64,000 nucleotides of DNA, from assembly GCA_943370145.1 (NCBI GenBank), contig CALRPY020000019.1, positions 1-64,000 on the forward strand. The letters run 5' to 3'. Origin of the DNA: Ga0077536 sp943370145. Its GTDB lineage: Bacteria > Pseudomonadota > Gammaproteobacteria > Ga0077536. Position numbers and translations under genes: made by a program. Under the pieces are notes generated by a model. The model searched no databases. It saw only the letters and a list, made by a program, of their open reading frames with translations, and was not told the DNA's origin. Shown piece after piece: positions 26,616 to 35,027 of the stretch (position 1 is its first letter; every line of letters begins with the position of its first letter).

Positions 26616-27905
26616 TCAACCGGTCTTGGCGGCCTGCGCGTTCGTGGAGGCTGCGCCGGCGGGCGCGACCACGCCGGCGAACATGCGGTCCTCGACATCG
26701 GGAAACGCGCGCGTCGCCGCCGCATCGAGCAGGCGCAACTGGGTTTCGAGCGCCGGTCGGCGCGGCGCCGGCAGCACCGCGATCAGGTTGGTGAGCATGC
26801 CGCGCAGCCGCTGCACGACCAGCAGGCTGGTTGCACCGAAATTGCGGATCTCGCTCGTCGCGAGCATCACGTACTCGTCCCAGTCCGGCGTGCGGAACAG
26901 CACGCCGTGCTCGCCGCGCTCATCGAGGATGGCCTCGGTGTCGAGGCGCCGCTGGCCGATCCTGCGCAGCAGCCGGTCGAGCTGATCGAGCGCGAGCACG
27001 CCGGTGGTCGGATCATTGATCGCGGGCGACAGGGCCTTGATCGCGATGTCGACGAGAATGCGGAACGCGAACATCGGGTCCTGCTGGATCGTCCGCTCCG
27101 GCCCGAACGCGAGATCGCGGTTCAGGGCATCCGCTGCGATTCGCACTGCGCCGTCGTACAGCCTGAACAGCGGCTCGCCGGTCGCGATGTAATCGCCAAT
27201 GCGCGGCACGAGTTCGATGATCCCGCTGACGGCGACGGCCCGCCGTGAAAGCCCGACCAGGTCCGCCGCGAGCAGCACGCCCGAGTGGCCTTGATGATTC
27301 AGCGTGACGGCATCGGCAAGCGGCCGCACCGGCTTCGCAGCCGCGCCGGGCGCCGACAGCAGGGGGTACGGATAGACCTCATCGATCGCCTCGCTGGCTT
27401 CCGCGCCCACCGCCGTCATCACGCTGACCGGACGCAGCGCCTTGACCCAGTAGTCCATCAGGTAGAGGAACACCGCGATGCTGACGAGGCTCAGCAGGAT
27501 GCACAGCGCGGTTGCGAGCTGCAGCACCACGGTTTCGCTGCGACCGAGCACGCCGATGGAAAGTGTATAGGTCAGCGTGACCAGACCGATGGTGTACTTG
27601 ACCGGGCGCCCGCTGATCGCGAGGCCGGCGATAACCCGGGGCGTCAGTTGCGCGCTGGCGAGCTGCACGGTGATCAGCAGGGCCGAGAAGGCGAACACCA
27701 GCAGGGACAACATGGACGCCGCAATCATCGTCAGCACGTTACGCGCGCCTTCGATACCGAAACCGAGCACCGGCGGCGCCAGCTGATGGTCGATCCAGCG
27801 CAGGACCTGCAGCAGCAGGACCGCGACGAGCATGCTCGCGAGTGGAACGATCCACACCGAGGAACTCAGGAACCTGCGGAGGCGATAGCGGAGAATCCAG
27901 TTCAA
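26616..27905 (-). CDS. DUF2254 family membrane protein, TTG start
   Basis: This 429-residue predicted membrane protein belongs to DUF2254. It has two helices near the N-terminus (about 14-36 and 50-78), two more at about 100-120 and 125-150, then a soluble domain containing the family's NHQGHSGVLLAAD, PRIGDYIATGEPLFR and ALSPAINDPTTG. No function is established. The frame extends to an ATG at 27959, but AAGGAG lies exactly 7 nt before the TTG at 27905, and that start gives the usual short Arg-rich N-terminus before the first helix. Confidence 0.85.
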   Translation of the reverse strand: MNWILRYRLRRFLSSSVWIVPLASMLVAVLLLQVLRWIDHQLAPPVLGFGIEGARNVLTMIAASMLSLLVFAFSALLITVQLASAQLTPRVIAGLAISGRPVKYTIGLVTLTYTLSIGVLGRSETVVLQLATALCILLSLVSIAVFLYLMDYWVKALRPVSVMTAVGAEASEAIDEVYPYPLLSAPGAAAKPVRPLADAVTLNHQGHSGVLLAADLVGLSRRAVAVSGIIELVPRIGDYIATGEPLFRLYDGAVRIAADALNRDLAFGPERTIQQDPMFAFRILVDIAIKALSPAINDPTTGVLALDQLDRLLRRIGQRRLDTEAILDERGEHGVLFRTPDWDEYVMLATSEIRNFGATSLLVVQRLRGMLTNLIAVLPAPRRPALETQLRLLDAAATRAFPDVEDRMFAGVVAPAGAASTNAQAAKTG

Positions 27906-27912
27906 TTTCACG

Positions 27913-27918
27913 CTCCTT
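27913..27918 (-). promoter_or_regulatory. Shine-Dalgarno deciding a TTG start at 27905
   Basis: AAGGAG on the minus strand with 7-nt spacing to TTG; the ATG at 27959 has no such site. Confidence 0.6.
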
Positions 27919-27976
27919 GGCGCAAACCTGCGCGCAAGCGTAGCCCGGGATGAAAGCACGGAAGAAGCCCCACACC

Positions 27977-28053
27977 GCTGCCGGGCCGGGCGGACCCGCC
28001 CGGCAGCAGGACGCGAGGCATCGCGCGGCCCGAAGTGCCGGGCATACCCGGCA
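27977..28053 (-). terminator. Possible GC-rich hairpin terminator after the DUF3604 gene
   Basis: Two stems follow the DUF3604 stop on the minus strand: 28036-28042 with 28047-28053, and a 10-bp stem 27977-27986 with 27998-28007. Neither has a T-run, so intrinsic termination is uncertain. Confidence 0.35.
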
Positions 28054-28068
28054 ACGGAGGCCCGCGCG

Positions 28069-30015
28069 TCACCCGCCCGGCGTGTACCAGATCGGGGACG
28101 TGTACGCGCGTTCCTGGGTCACCATCGGAATCCCGGGATCGAGATCCTTCAGGCCGAAGTACTTCGCGTCATAGGCCGTCCAGCGCGGCGTCGGGATCTC
28201 GAGCACGCGCACATAATAGAACGCGCGCTGCTTCGCATCGAATTCGGGATCCTTCCACACCACGATGAGTTCGGGGTCGCCAATCGTGTTGGTCCAGGTG
28301 GCGTTCGCGATGTCGACCGTGTTGCCGACCGCCGGGAGCTTGCCGTTCGCGTCGGGTTGACGGGAGTCGGCGTCGCCCCAGACGACATCGTGGACCTTCT
28401 CGTGCGCCTCGCCCTGTGCGTCCAGCCAGCCCTTGACGACCTGTATACGGTCCAGGTTCGCGCCGATCGGGTCCTTCAGCGCGGCGACGAGGAAGGTCGG
28501 CGCCTTGCCGTCCGGCGCCTGGGCGAGGTCGCCGCCCATTGGCACGCCCTTCGTGTAGCCGACGGCGGCGGGCATCCGGCTCTGCGCATCCGCCGCTTCG
28601 AAATCGAAGCCGCCGAAGAAACGCACCGTCATGCGCGGGCCGGTCGTCGCATAGGTCTCCTTGCGCTCCATCGCGTCCCAGATTGCCTCGCGGGTGTTCT
28701 CCGTCGCCCACACCGCGGCATAGCCGGACGCCGTGGTTTCCCAGCCCATGATCACCGCACCGCTCGGCGCCTTGAAAAAGGGATGGGTGACGCGGTCCGG
28801 GTTCGGCTCGTGCGCCGAGGTCTTGCCGAAGAAGTTGTCGTCGTCCGCGGTGGCCAGCCCCGTGTGCGAGTCGGTCGAACCGATGAACCCGAACTTGTAC
28901 GGGTTGGTGCCGAGTTTCTGCTCGATCCTGAGCCCGTTCTTGAGCGCGGCCCGGCCATACTCGAACTCGAGCATCGCCGGCTGCTTCGCCTCCGAGAGAT
29001 CCAGGTTGCCCTTGTCCCAGGTCTCGAAGTCCGCAAACTCGTCGTTGGGCGACAACAGCGCGTGGGTCTCGCCGTCGCCCTTGATCTGCGTGACCTCGTA
29101 CAGCGGTTCCCAGCGCGCGCGGGTCTCGACATACTCCCGGTCGACCGGCTTGCCGGTGAAGGACTCGATCATCGGGAACATGCGACCGTTCGACAGATTG
29201 CCGTTATGCGCGATCGCGAGCACCTGGCCACTGGTCCTGTTTTCATAGGCTGCCATCCACTTCCAGAGGTCGCGCGGATCGTCGCTGCCCAGCGGTTTCA
29301 TCGTCGTGTAGGGCTCCACCTGGCTCGCCTTGTCGCCGTTGTCACGGAACACGATGTTGCGATGGAGATTGTTGCCACCGGTGTTCGACGTCCACTCGTA
29401 ACCGATGAAGGCCGTGAAGCGGCCGGGGTCGTTGAACTCTTCGGCGGCCTTGATCGTCTCGTCCCATGCACCGCGGTAGGCGGGCGTGCCGGGCAGCGGG
29501 AAGAAGGCTTTCGAAATCGTCCCCTTGCCGAAGTTCGTGATGATGTCGATTGCGGCCGCGGCGCCCTGGCCTGCGTTGATCATCTCGTTCCACTTCCTGC
29601 CCTGCGGGTCACCCATGACCTTGGGGTCGCCGCCCATGAGCATCGGAAACAGGCCGAAGCCGTCCGAATGATCGGCGACGACCAGGAAATCGAGCGGCCG
29701 CGACAGCTTGACCGGTTGGCCGCTCGAGGCGGTGATTTCCTCGCCGCGGGCGAAGCGATAGGCGTCGCGAGGATCCAGCCGGGCACCGAAGGCGCCGGCA
29801 TCCATGGAATAGGATGTGTGCAGATGCGTGTCGCCGAACAGCGGACGAGTCGGGTAATTGCGCCCGGCGTACGGTGAATAGGCTCGCTTGGCGGGATAGA
29901 GCCTGGCGAGGTCCTCCTGGTCGACCTCGCCCGCATCGTGCGCCAGGACGGGCAGCGTCACGCAGGCGCCGGCGACAAGCAGCGCCACGGCCTGCCCGAT
30001 CAGGTCATTCTTCAT
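28069..30015 (-). CDS. DUF3604 protein, PHP-like metal-dependent hydrolase, exported
   Basis: This 648-residue protein has a signal peptide (about 1-25). Just after it comes FGDTHLHTSYS (His64, His66), a PHP-type metal motif, followed by VVADHSDGFG and FIGSTDSHTG, further likely metal ligands. DUF3604 members are large and usually exported; their substrate is unknown, although hydrolysis of a phosphoester or arylsulfate-like bond is suggested by the fold. It is the last gene of the PPIase-HupE-DUF3604 run, 34 bp after HupE. Confidence 0.88.
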   Translation of the reverse strand: MKNDLIGQAVALLVAGACVTLPVLAHDAGEVDQEDLARLYPAKRAYSPYAGRNYPTRPLFGDTHLHTSYSMDAGAFGARLDPRDAYRFARGEEITASSGQPVKLSRPLDFLVVADHSDGFGLFPMLMGGDPKVMGDPQGRKWNEMINAGQGAAAAIDIITNFGKGTISKAFFPLPGTPAYRGAWDETIKAAEEFNDPGRFTAFIGYEWTSNTGGNNLHRNIVFRDNGDKASQVEPYTTMKPLGSDDPRDLWKWMAAYENRTSGQVLAIAHNGNLSNGRMFPMIESFTGKPVDREYVETRARWEPLYEVTQIKGDGETHALLSPNDEFADFETWDKGNLDLSEAKQPAMLEFEYGRAALKNGLRIEQKLGTNPYKFGFIGSTDSHTGLATADDDNFFGKTSAHEPNPDRVTHPFFKAPSGAVIMGWETTASGYAAVWATENTREAIWDAMERKETYATTGPRMTVRFFGGFDFEAADAQSRMPAAVGYTKGVPMGGDLAQAPDGKAPTFLVAALKDPIGANLDRIQVVKGWLDAQGEAHEKVHDVVWGDADSRQPDANGKLPAVGNTVDIANATWTNTIGDPELIVVWKDPEFDAKQRAFYYVRVLEIPTPRWTAYDAKYFGLKDLDPGIPMVTQERAYTSPIWYTPGG

Positions 30016-30049
30016 TGAGCTTTCTCCTTCGTGATTCCAGGCAGACCGG

Positions 30050-31060
30050 TCAGAACGCGGTCACGCGCTGCATGACCCAGAACATCGCAACACCGCCGAT
30101 AGCGTAGGCAGGCGAGCGTGCCGCGACGGGCGGAAGTTCGAAGCGCAGCCCACGCCACAGCCTTAAGCTGCCCAGCACGCCACACACGAACAGCAGTTGC
30201 CCGATTTCCACGCCGACGTTGAAAAACAGCAGCGCGGTCGGGATGTGCGCCGGCGGCAGGCCTATCCCGCTCAGCGCGCCGGCAAAGCCGAAGCCGTGCA
30301 GGAGGCCGAACGCGAAGGCGATGAGCCAGGGCGCCCGGCTGGCAAGCCCCGGCGCCCCCCCCTGTGCGCGCACGATTTCGGCGGCCACGAACGCAACACT
30401 CAGCGCGACGACGGCCTCGATCGGCGCGGGCGGCACGTGCACCAGTCCCAGCGCCGCCAGCCCCAGGGTGATGCTGTGCGCGACGGTGAAGGCGGTGACG
30501 GTCTTCAGCAAGCGCATGCCGCCGGTGGTCACGAGCAGCAGCGCGAGCACGAACAGCAGGTGGTCTATGCCGAGCAGGATGTGCTCGACGCCGAGCCGCA
30601 GGTACTGCCAGGCAACCGACCAGCGCGTCTGCCGGTGCGGGACGAGGGCCGAGGGCGCCCGCGGCGTCAGGCGCTGCGTCCATGTCGAACCGTCCGCGAA
30701 ATTGATGCGGACCAGGGCGTCGGTCAGCGTGCTCTCGAGTCCGTCGAGCGTGAGTTGCTGGCCGCGCAGCGCATGCGCCAGCAGGGTCCACTGCCGGATC
30801 GACGCGCCATTCGCAACGCGCGTCGTCACCGGGCTGCTCACCCGCGCGTCGCCGGAGAACACGGGCGTCAGCGCCAGCCGCGCGTCGCCGCGCATCGGCG
30901 TCTTCCACAGCACGCTGAACTCGCCGGCGGACGCTTCCGTCAGTTCGAGATAGGCCGGCCGCACTTCGTGCGCCTGCGCCAAGGCAGCGAGCAGGAAACA
31001 ACAGCCGCACAGGGCCGCGCGACGCATGAACGCCGCGAACGTGGCAGGTCCCGGGATCAT
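30050..31060 (-). CDS. HupE/UreJ-like membrane protein
   Basis: This 336-residue protein has an N-terminal signal-like helix (about 10-30), a periplasmic beta-rich domain (about 31-145) and a C-terminal set of about six membrane helices with the HupE/UreJ_2 motifs GVEHILLGIDHLLFVLALL, TAFTVAHSITLGLA and FGLLHGFGFAGAL. The clustered His residues suggest divalent-metal handling; HupE proteins are linked to nickel uptake, but no nickel enzyme is nearby. The start overlaps the stop of the PPIase gene by 4 bp, so the pair is translationally coupled. Confidence 0.88.
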   Translation of the reverse strand: MIPGPATFAAFMRRAALCGCCFLLAALAQAHEVRPAYLELTEASAGEFSVLWKTPMRGDARLALTPVFSGDARVSSPVTTRVANGASIRQWTLLAHALRGQQLTLDGLESTLTDALVRINFADGSTWTQRLTPRAPSALVPHRQTRWSVAWQYLRLGVEHILLGIDHLLFVLALLLVTTGGMRLLKTVTAFTVAHSITLGLAALGLVHVPPAPIEAVVALSVAFVAAEIVRAQGGAPGLASRAPWLIAFAFGLLHGFGFAGALSGIGLPPAHIPTALLFFNVGVEIGQLLFVCGVLGSLRLWRGLRFELPPVAARSPAYAIGGVAMFWVMQRVTAF

Positions 31061-31959
31061 GGCGTGACCGCCGGTGCGTGCTCGACCGCGGCCAGCAGCG
31101 GCGTCAATTCGCCCACGCGCCGCATGACGCTGCGGTCGATGATCACGTCGTACTTGGCAAGCAGCCGCGCGCGGTAGCGCGCGGCGAGTTCACTGCGACG
31201 TTCCTCGCGCCACGCCGCGACGAGTTCGTGCCTGATTTCGGCGTAAGGGCGCTCCCGCGGGGCGGGCGCGGCGGTCACGCGCACGAGGTGCACGCCATAG
31301 CCTGAGGTCACCGGCCCGCTCCATTCGCCGGCGGGCAGCGCGAACACCGCGGACGCGAAGTCGGGCCCGAACTGCGCGGCCACCGCCTGTTCGTCGACGT
31401 CGACCAGCCGGGATTCCAGCAACGCGTGGTCGCCCAGTTCGGCCGGGTCCATTCCGGCACCCTGCACCAGCTGCGCGCGCACCTCGGTCGCATCGCGCGC
31501 CGCGTCGGGTCGCCGCACCGGATTGAAATAGACCTGCTCGAAGCTGCGCCGGGCCGGTGTGCGGAAGCGGGCGCCGTGCGCGCCGTGGAAACGTTCCAGT
31601 TCCTCTTCACTCGGCTCCGCGATCCGCGCGGTGTCCTCGACGAGGAAGGCCAGCTTCTGCGCGAGGCGGCGATTGACCACCGTGTCGTCCTTGTCGAGCC
31701 CCAGGTCGCGGGCCTCGCGCGCGAACAGTTCCTCGCGCACGAAGTCCGCGAGCAGGCCGCGCAGTTCGGCCTGCGTGGGCGCCCGGTGCCATTGCCGCGC
31801 CCAGGTCGTCGACAGCCACTGCAGGTGCCCCTCGCTGATGCGCACCTGCAGGTCCGTGTCCGCGGCCTCGGGCGCCGGGTTCAGCCAGCCATGCACGAGG
31901 AACAGCAGGGCACCGAGGAGCGTGAAATGAATCAGCGGTTCCCGCGACAACCCGCCCAT
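31057..31959 (-). CDS. Membrane-anchored PPIC-type peptidyl-prolyl isomerase
   Basis: This 300-residue protein has an N-terminal membrane anchor (about 8-25), a SurA/parvulin-like helical region (about 40-125) and a PPIC-like rotamase domain (about 130-245; FEQVYFNP, WSGPVTSGYGVHLVRV), then a charged helical tail. It would assist folding of envelope proteins, probably its HupE and DUF3604 neighbours. The start at 31959 was chosen because it sets the anchor near the N-terminus and lies 11 bp after the Gln-rich gene. Confidence 0.82.
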   Translation of the reverse strand: MGGLSREPLIHFTLLGALLFLVHGWLNPAPEAADTDLQVRISEGHLQWLSTTWARQWHRAPTQAELRGLLADFVREELFAREARDLGLDKDDTVVNRRLAQKLAFLVEDTARIAEPSEEELERFHGAHGARFRTPARRSFEQVYFNPVRRPDAARDATEVRAQLVQGAGMDPAELGDHALLESRLVDVDEQAVAAQFGPDFASAVFALPAGEWSGPVTSGYGVHLVRVTAAPAPRERPYAEIRHELVAAWREERRSELAARYRARLLAKYDVIIDRSVMRRVGELTPLLAAVEHAPAVTP

Positions 31960-31970
31960 GTGCGTGGTGC

Positions 31971-32897
31971 TCAATATCCCGGCGGCGGCGCGACCTGCAC
32001 GTACATGACCCCGCTGCCGCCATACGCCTGCGAGTACCAGGCGTTGCCGCACACGTAGTAGGTCACACCGCTGACCACCGTCGGCGGGACTGCACACGGC
32101 AAGGACGGTGCGGGAGGCACGCTCTGGTAGACGACCGTGCTCTGCGTTTCGACATAGGTCGGCTGCGTCGCCGAACTGATGACGGCGGCCGTACCCGCGA
32201 TCACCGCACCGGCGACGATGGCCTCGCCGAGGTCGTCGTCATCCCAGCCGTCCCAGTCGTCGTCGTGGTCGTGTACGAAGTTCTGGCGGTCCTGCTGTTG
32301 CTGTTGGCCGTACTGCTGCCAGTCCTCGCGATTCTGGTTCTGCTGCTGCTGGCGATCCTCCTGCGCGTTCTTGGCACCCTGCTGGCGGTCCTGTTGGGAC
32401 TGCTGGGCCGTTTGCTGTCGCTGCTGGGCGCTCTCCTGCCGCTGCTGCTGGCCCTGCTGGGCAGTCTGCTGCCGCTGCTGGCCCTGCTGCCCGGCCTGTT
32501 GCCGCTGCTGGCCGGCAGGGGACGGGCGTTGGGTCGCGCCGCCCGTTCCCGCCCCGTAGGCCGGACGCTGGCCTGCACCACTGGCACCGCCCGCGGTCGG
32601 ACGCTGGCCGCCGGCGCCACCGTAGGACGGACGCTGCGTTGCGCCACCGGCGCCGCCGTACGACGGACGCTGGCCACCGGTACGGCTGGCACCGGAAAAT
32701 CCGCTGCTGCGCGACGAGAAACTGCCGCTGGAAGCCGCGCCACCGCGCGAGAAGCCGCCGCCACCACCGCCGCCGCGCGAGAAGCCGCCACCACCGCCGC
32801 CGCCCGCCCGTCGCGCTTCCGTGTCCTGGGCGACGCCGACGAGCATCACGAGCATGCAGGCGAGGGCCGGGATCACGATTGATGATTTCCGCTTCAT
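31971..32897 (-). CDS. Gln- and Gly-rich exported protein
   Basis: This 308-residue protein has a signal peptide (about 1-24), then Gly/Ser/Arg repeats (FSRGGGGGG-type, about 30-70), repeats around RPSYGGAGG and RPAYGAG (about 75-125), and a Gln-rich block (about 125-210) of QQGQQRQQ-type units ending in a DDDWDGWDDDD acid patch. A hydrophobic segment (EAIVAGAVIAGTAAVI) and a C-terminal domain with YYVCGNAWYSQAYGGSGVMYV follow; this last part is typical of DUF6515-like exported proteins. Function unknown. Its ATG overlaps the DUF2092 stop by 4 bp. The repeat DNA explains long antisense ORFs here. Confidence 0.8.
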   Translation of the reverse strand: MKRKSSIVIPALACMLVMLVGVAQDTEARRAGGGGGGGFSRGGGGGGGFSRGGAASSGSFSSRSSGFSGASRTGGQRPSYGGAGGATQRPSYGGAGGQRPTAGGASGAGQRPAYGAGTGGATQRPSPAGQQRQQAGQQGQQRQQTAQQGQQQRQESAQQRQQTAQQSQQDRQQGAKNAQEDRQQQQNQNREDWQQYGQQQQQDRQNFVHDHDDDWDGWDDDDLGEAIVAGAVIAGTAAVISSATQPTYVETQSTVVYQSVPPAPSLPCAVPPTVVSGVTYYVCGNAWYSQAYGGSGVMYVQVAPPPGY

Positions 32898-33736
32898 GGT
32901 GTGGCTCCTTTCGATTCGTCAGCGGCTGGCGCGGCCTGCGGCGCTCGCGGGAGCTGCGCCAGGAAGGCGATCTTCCGCGCCCCATCGGCCGGCGTGAATT
33001 TGAAACTGGCCGCGTCCAGCGCCGCGGACAGGTTCCAGTCCTCGAACTGCGCCCGGAACTGCGGTTGTCCGTCCTCGAGCTTGTAGGTCAGCACGATACG
33101 CAGCGGTAGCGGCTGCGCACCGTCCGCGATCCACACCTGGAAGTCGACGGTGTCGCCCTGCACGAGGAGATGGTGCGCCGGCTTGCCGAGAATAGCCGTC
33201 TCTTCCACGTACTCGACGCCCCGCATCCGCCGCTCGAGTTCCGCCGGCAGGGTCGTGACGAGCATTGCCGCGAGGGGCAGGCGCATCCGCAGGTCCTTGC
33301 GGAAATGGATGACGGCATCATCGATGCTCCCCGGCTTGTCCGCGGTCGCGTAGACATTCTCCGGCGTGCTGGCGATGGCGATTTCCTTGCCGTCGTAAAC
33401 CAGCTCATGCGTCGATCCGTCGCTGTGCTCCGCCGCCACGCGGAGCTTGTCCGGCCGGCTGACGGCCAGTCTGCGCAGTTCGTTGTATTCGATCTTCTGT
33501 CCAGAGGCCTGCACGGCGTCATAGCTGCCGCGCACCGTGACGGTGAAGCTCGGTGTCTTGACCAGGAATGCCGCCATGTCCATGAGCAGGGCTTTCGCCT
33601 CCTCGTCGATGACCGGCGCCGCGGCTTCGACGACCGGTGCCCCCTCCGGCTCACCTGCTATTGCTTGCGCGCCCGTCAGCGCCAGTGACGCGAACGCGAG
33701 CGTCCAGGCCGACCATCGGCTCTTGGTTCGTTCCAT
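32894..33736 (-). CDS. DUF2092 exported protein
   Basis: This 280-residue protein has a signal peptide (about 1-27) and a DUF2092 domain (about 45-270): MAAFLVKTPSFTVTVRGSYD, ELVYDGKEIAIASTPENVYAT, LPAELERRMRGVEYVEE and PLPLRIVLTYK. The fold is probably LolA/LolB-like, suggesting binding of a lipid or lipoprotein in the periplasm; this is inference from pattern. It leads a run of envelope genes and lies 83 bp after a lone receiver-domain gene. Confidence 0.85.
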   Translation of the reverse strand: MERTKSRWSAWTLAFASLALTGAQAIAGEPEGAPVVEAAAPVIDEEAKALLMDMAAFLVKTPSFTVTVRGSYDAVQASGQKIEYNELRRLAVSRPDKLRVAAEHSDGSTHELVYDGKEIAIASTPENVYATADKPGSIDDAVIHFRKDLRMRLPLAAMLVTTLPAELERRMRGVEYVEETAILGKPAHHLLVQGDTVDFQVWIADGAQPLPLRIVLTYKLEDGQPQFRAQFEDWNLSAALDAASFKFTPADGARKIAFLAQLPRAPQAAPAADESKGATP

Positions 33737-33819
33737 AGCGAATCTCCGTGATTGGTGGGACCGGTCGGGGCCGGTCGTATGCCGTCGCTGCCAGGCGCGC
33801 GCGGGCAATTCGCCGGCAC

Positions 33820-34236
33820 TCATGGCAAACCCGGCTCTGAACACCGCGCCGCGCAGGCATGCCCCTGTGTCACCCAGTTCAGGGCGTCGATCAGTGCCTG
33901 GTCGTCCACCGGTTTGCGCAGGAAGAACTGGGCGCCGATGCGGCGTGCGGCATCCCGCACCCGCACGTTGTCGATGGCCGACACGGCCACCAGCGGCACC
34001 TTGCGTGCCGCGGCGAACTGCCTGAGCTCTGCTTCGCGCAGCGACGAATCGACGCACGCCATGTCCAGCACGATGCACGCCCTGGTGCTTCCAAAATCGG
34101 TGCGCAGGAGATTGGCCAGCGTATCGATGCCGTGGGGCGCGAGGCCGGCCGAGCGGATCAGGCGGCTGAAGCCCGCGCGCACGGCCTCGTCGTCCTCGAC
34201 GATATAGATGTCCAGCGTCGCGCCTTCCACGGACAT
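33820..34236 (-). CDS. Stand-alone response-regulator receiver domain
   Basis: This 138-residue protein is only a CheY-like receiver domain: acidic pocket EDD (14-16), phospho-acceptor Asp58 (CIVLDMACVD) and Lys108 (LRKPVD). There is no output domain. It resembles the receiver of the FixJ-type regulator 127 bp upstream, so it could act as a phosphate sink or a competing partner for the same kinase. Confidence 0.85.
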   Translation of the reverse strand: MSVEGATLDIYIVEDDEAVRAGFSRLIRSAGLAPHGIDTLANLLRTDFGSTRACIVLDMACVDSSLREAELRQFAAARKVPLVAVSAIDNVRVRDAARRIGAQFFLRKPVDDQALIDALNWVTQGHACAARCSEPGLP

Positions 34237-34363
34237 GTCGGTCGCTCAGCAGTGTTCCTGATGAGCAACGCTACCGGCGGCCAAGCGGCCTGCCTATTGG
34301 ACGATGGTCCCATCCGCGGGAACCGCGCGACGGGCGGTCGCCCCCGGCACGCCCAGCGAATGC

Positions 34364-34993
34364 TCAGGCGCCCTGCGCGGGGACGACGCCGAGCGACTCG
34401 CAGAGATGGACCAGTTCGGCGAGTGAGCGGGCTTCCATTTTTTCCATGACCCGGCTGCGATGGACCTTGACGGTCTTCTCTGAGATGCCGAGGTCATGGG
34501 CCACCTGCTTGTTCAGCCGGCCGGCAATCACGCCTTCCATGACCTGGCGCTCGCGCGGCGACAGGCGTTCGAGGCGGGCCTCGATATTCCGTTGGACCTG
34601 ACCACGTTCGACGGCAGAGGCATGGCGCTGCAGGGCCTGGCCGACAGCCGCCAGCAGCACATCGCCATCGACCGGCTTCATCAGGAAATCGAGTGCGCCG
34701 CGCTTGATTGCGCTCACGCTGGTGGGTACGTCCCCGTGGGCGGTCAGGAACAGCACCGGAATGCCGACCCCCAGTTCCACCAGGCGCTCGTGCAGTTGCG
34801 GTCCCGACAGACCGGGCATCTGCACGTCGAGGATTGCGCAGCCGACGCCCTGCAGCGGTAGCCGCGCGAGGAACTCATCCGCCGAGGCGAATGCTTCGAC
34901 CGCATAGCCCGCCGAGCGCACGAGGCGCTCGAGGCCCCGCCGGACGGAGGCATCGTCATCCACCAGAAAAACGGTTTGCTCTTGTTCGATCAT
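34364..34993 (-). CDS. FixJ/NarL-type response regulator
   Basis: This 209-residue protein has a receiver domain with acidic pocket DDD (12-14), Asp56 (AILDVQMPGLSG) and Lys near 106 (MKPVDGD), and a LuxR-type helix-turn-helix at about 140-200 (LSPRERQVMEGVIAG, KTVKVHRSRVMEKM). This is the FixJ subfamily. The ATG at 34993 follows AGGA at 4 nt; an earlier ATG at 35035 would overlap the kinase gene by 8 bp. It is the natural partner of the kinase directly upstream. Confidence 0.88.
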   Translation of the reverse strand: MIEQEQTVFLVDDDASVRRGLERLVRSAGYAVEAFASADEFLARLPLQGVGCAILDVQMPGLSGPQLHERLVELGVGIPVLFLTAHGDVPTSVSAIKRGALDFLMKPVDGDVLLAAVGQALQRHASAVERGQVQRNIEARLERLSPRERQVMEGVIAGRLNKQVAHDLGISEKTVKVHRSRVMEKMEARSLAELVHLCESLGVVPAQGA

Positions 34994-35027
34994 GCTGTCC
35001 TGCTCGTTCACGGGTTCGCTGGGGGCA

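Noticed and set aside
32300..32720. Regularly repeated DNA, considered as CRISPR
   Set aside because: The units are short, imperfect and in frame with a coding sequence (Gln- and Gly-rich); there are no unique spacers and no cas genes.
32265..32882. Leu-rich plus-strand frame that looks like a membrane protein
   Set aside because: It is the reverse complement of the CAG/CTG-type repeats encoding the Gln-rich protein; the leucines are the other reading of the repeat.
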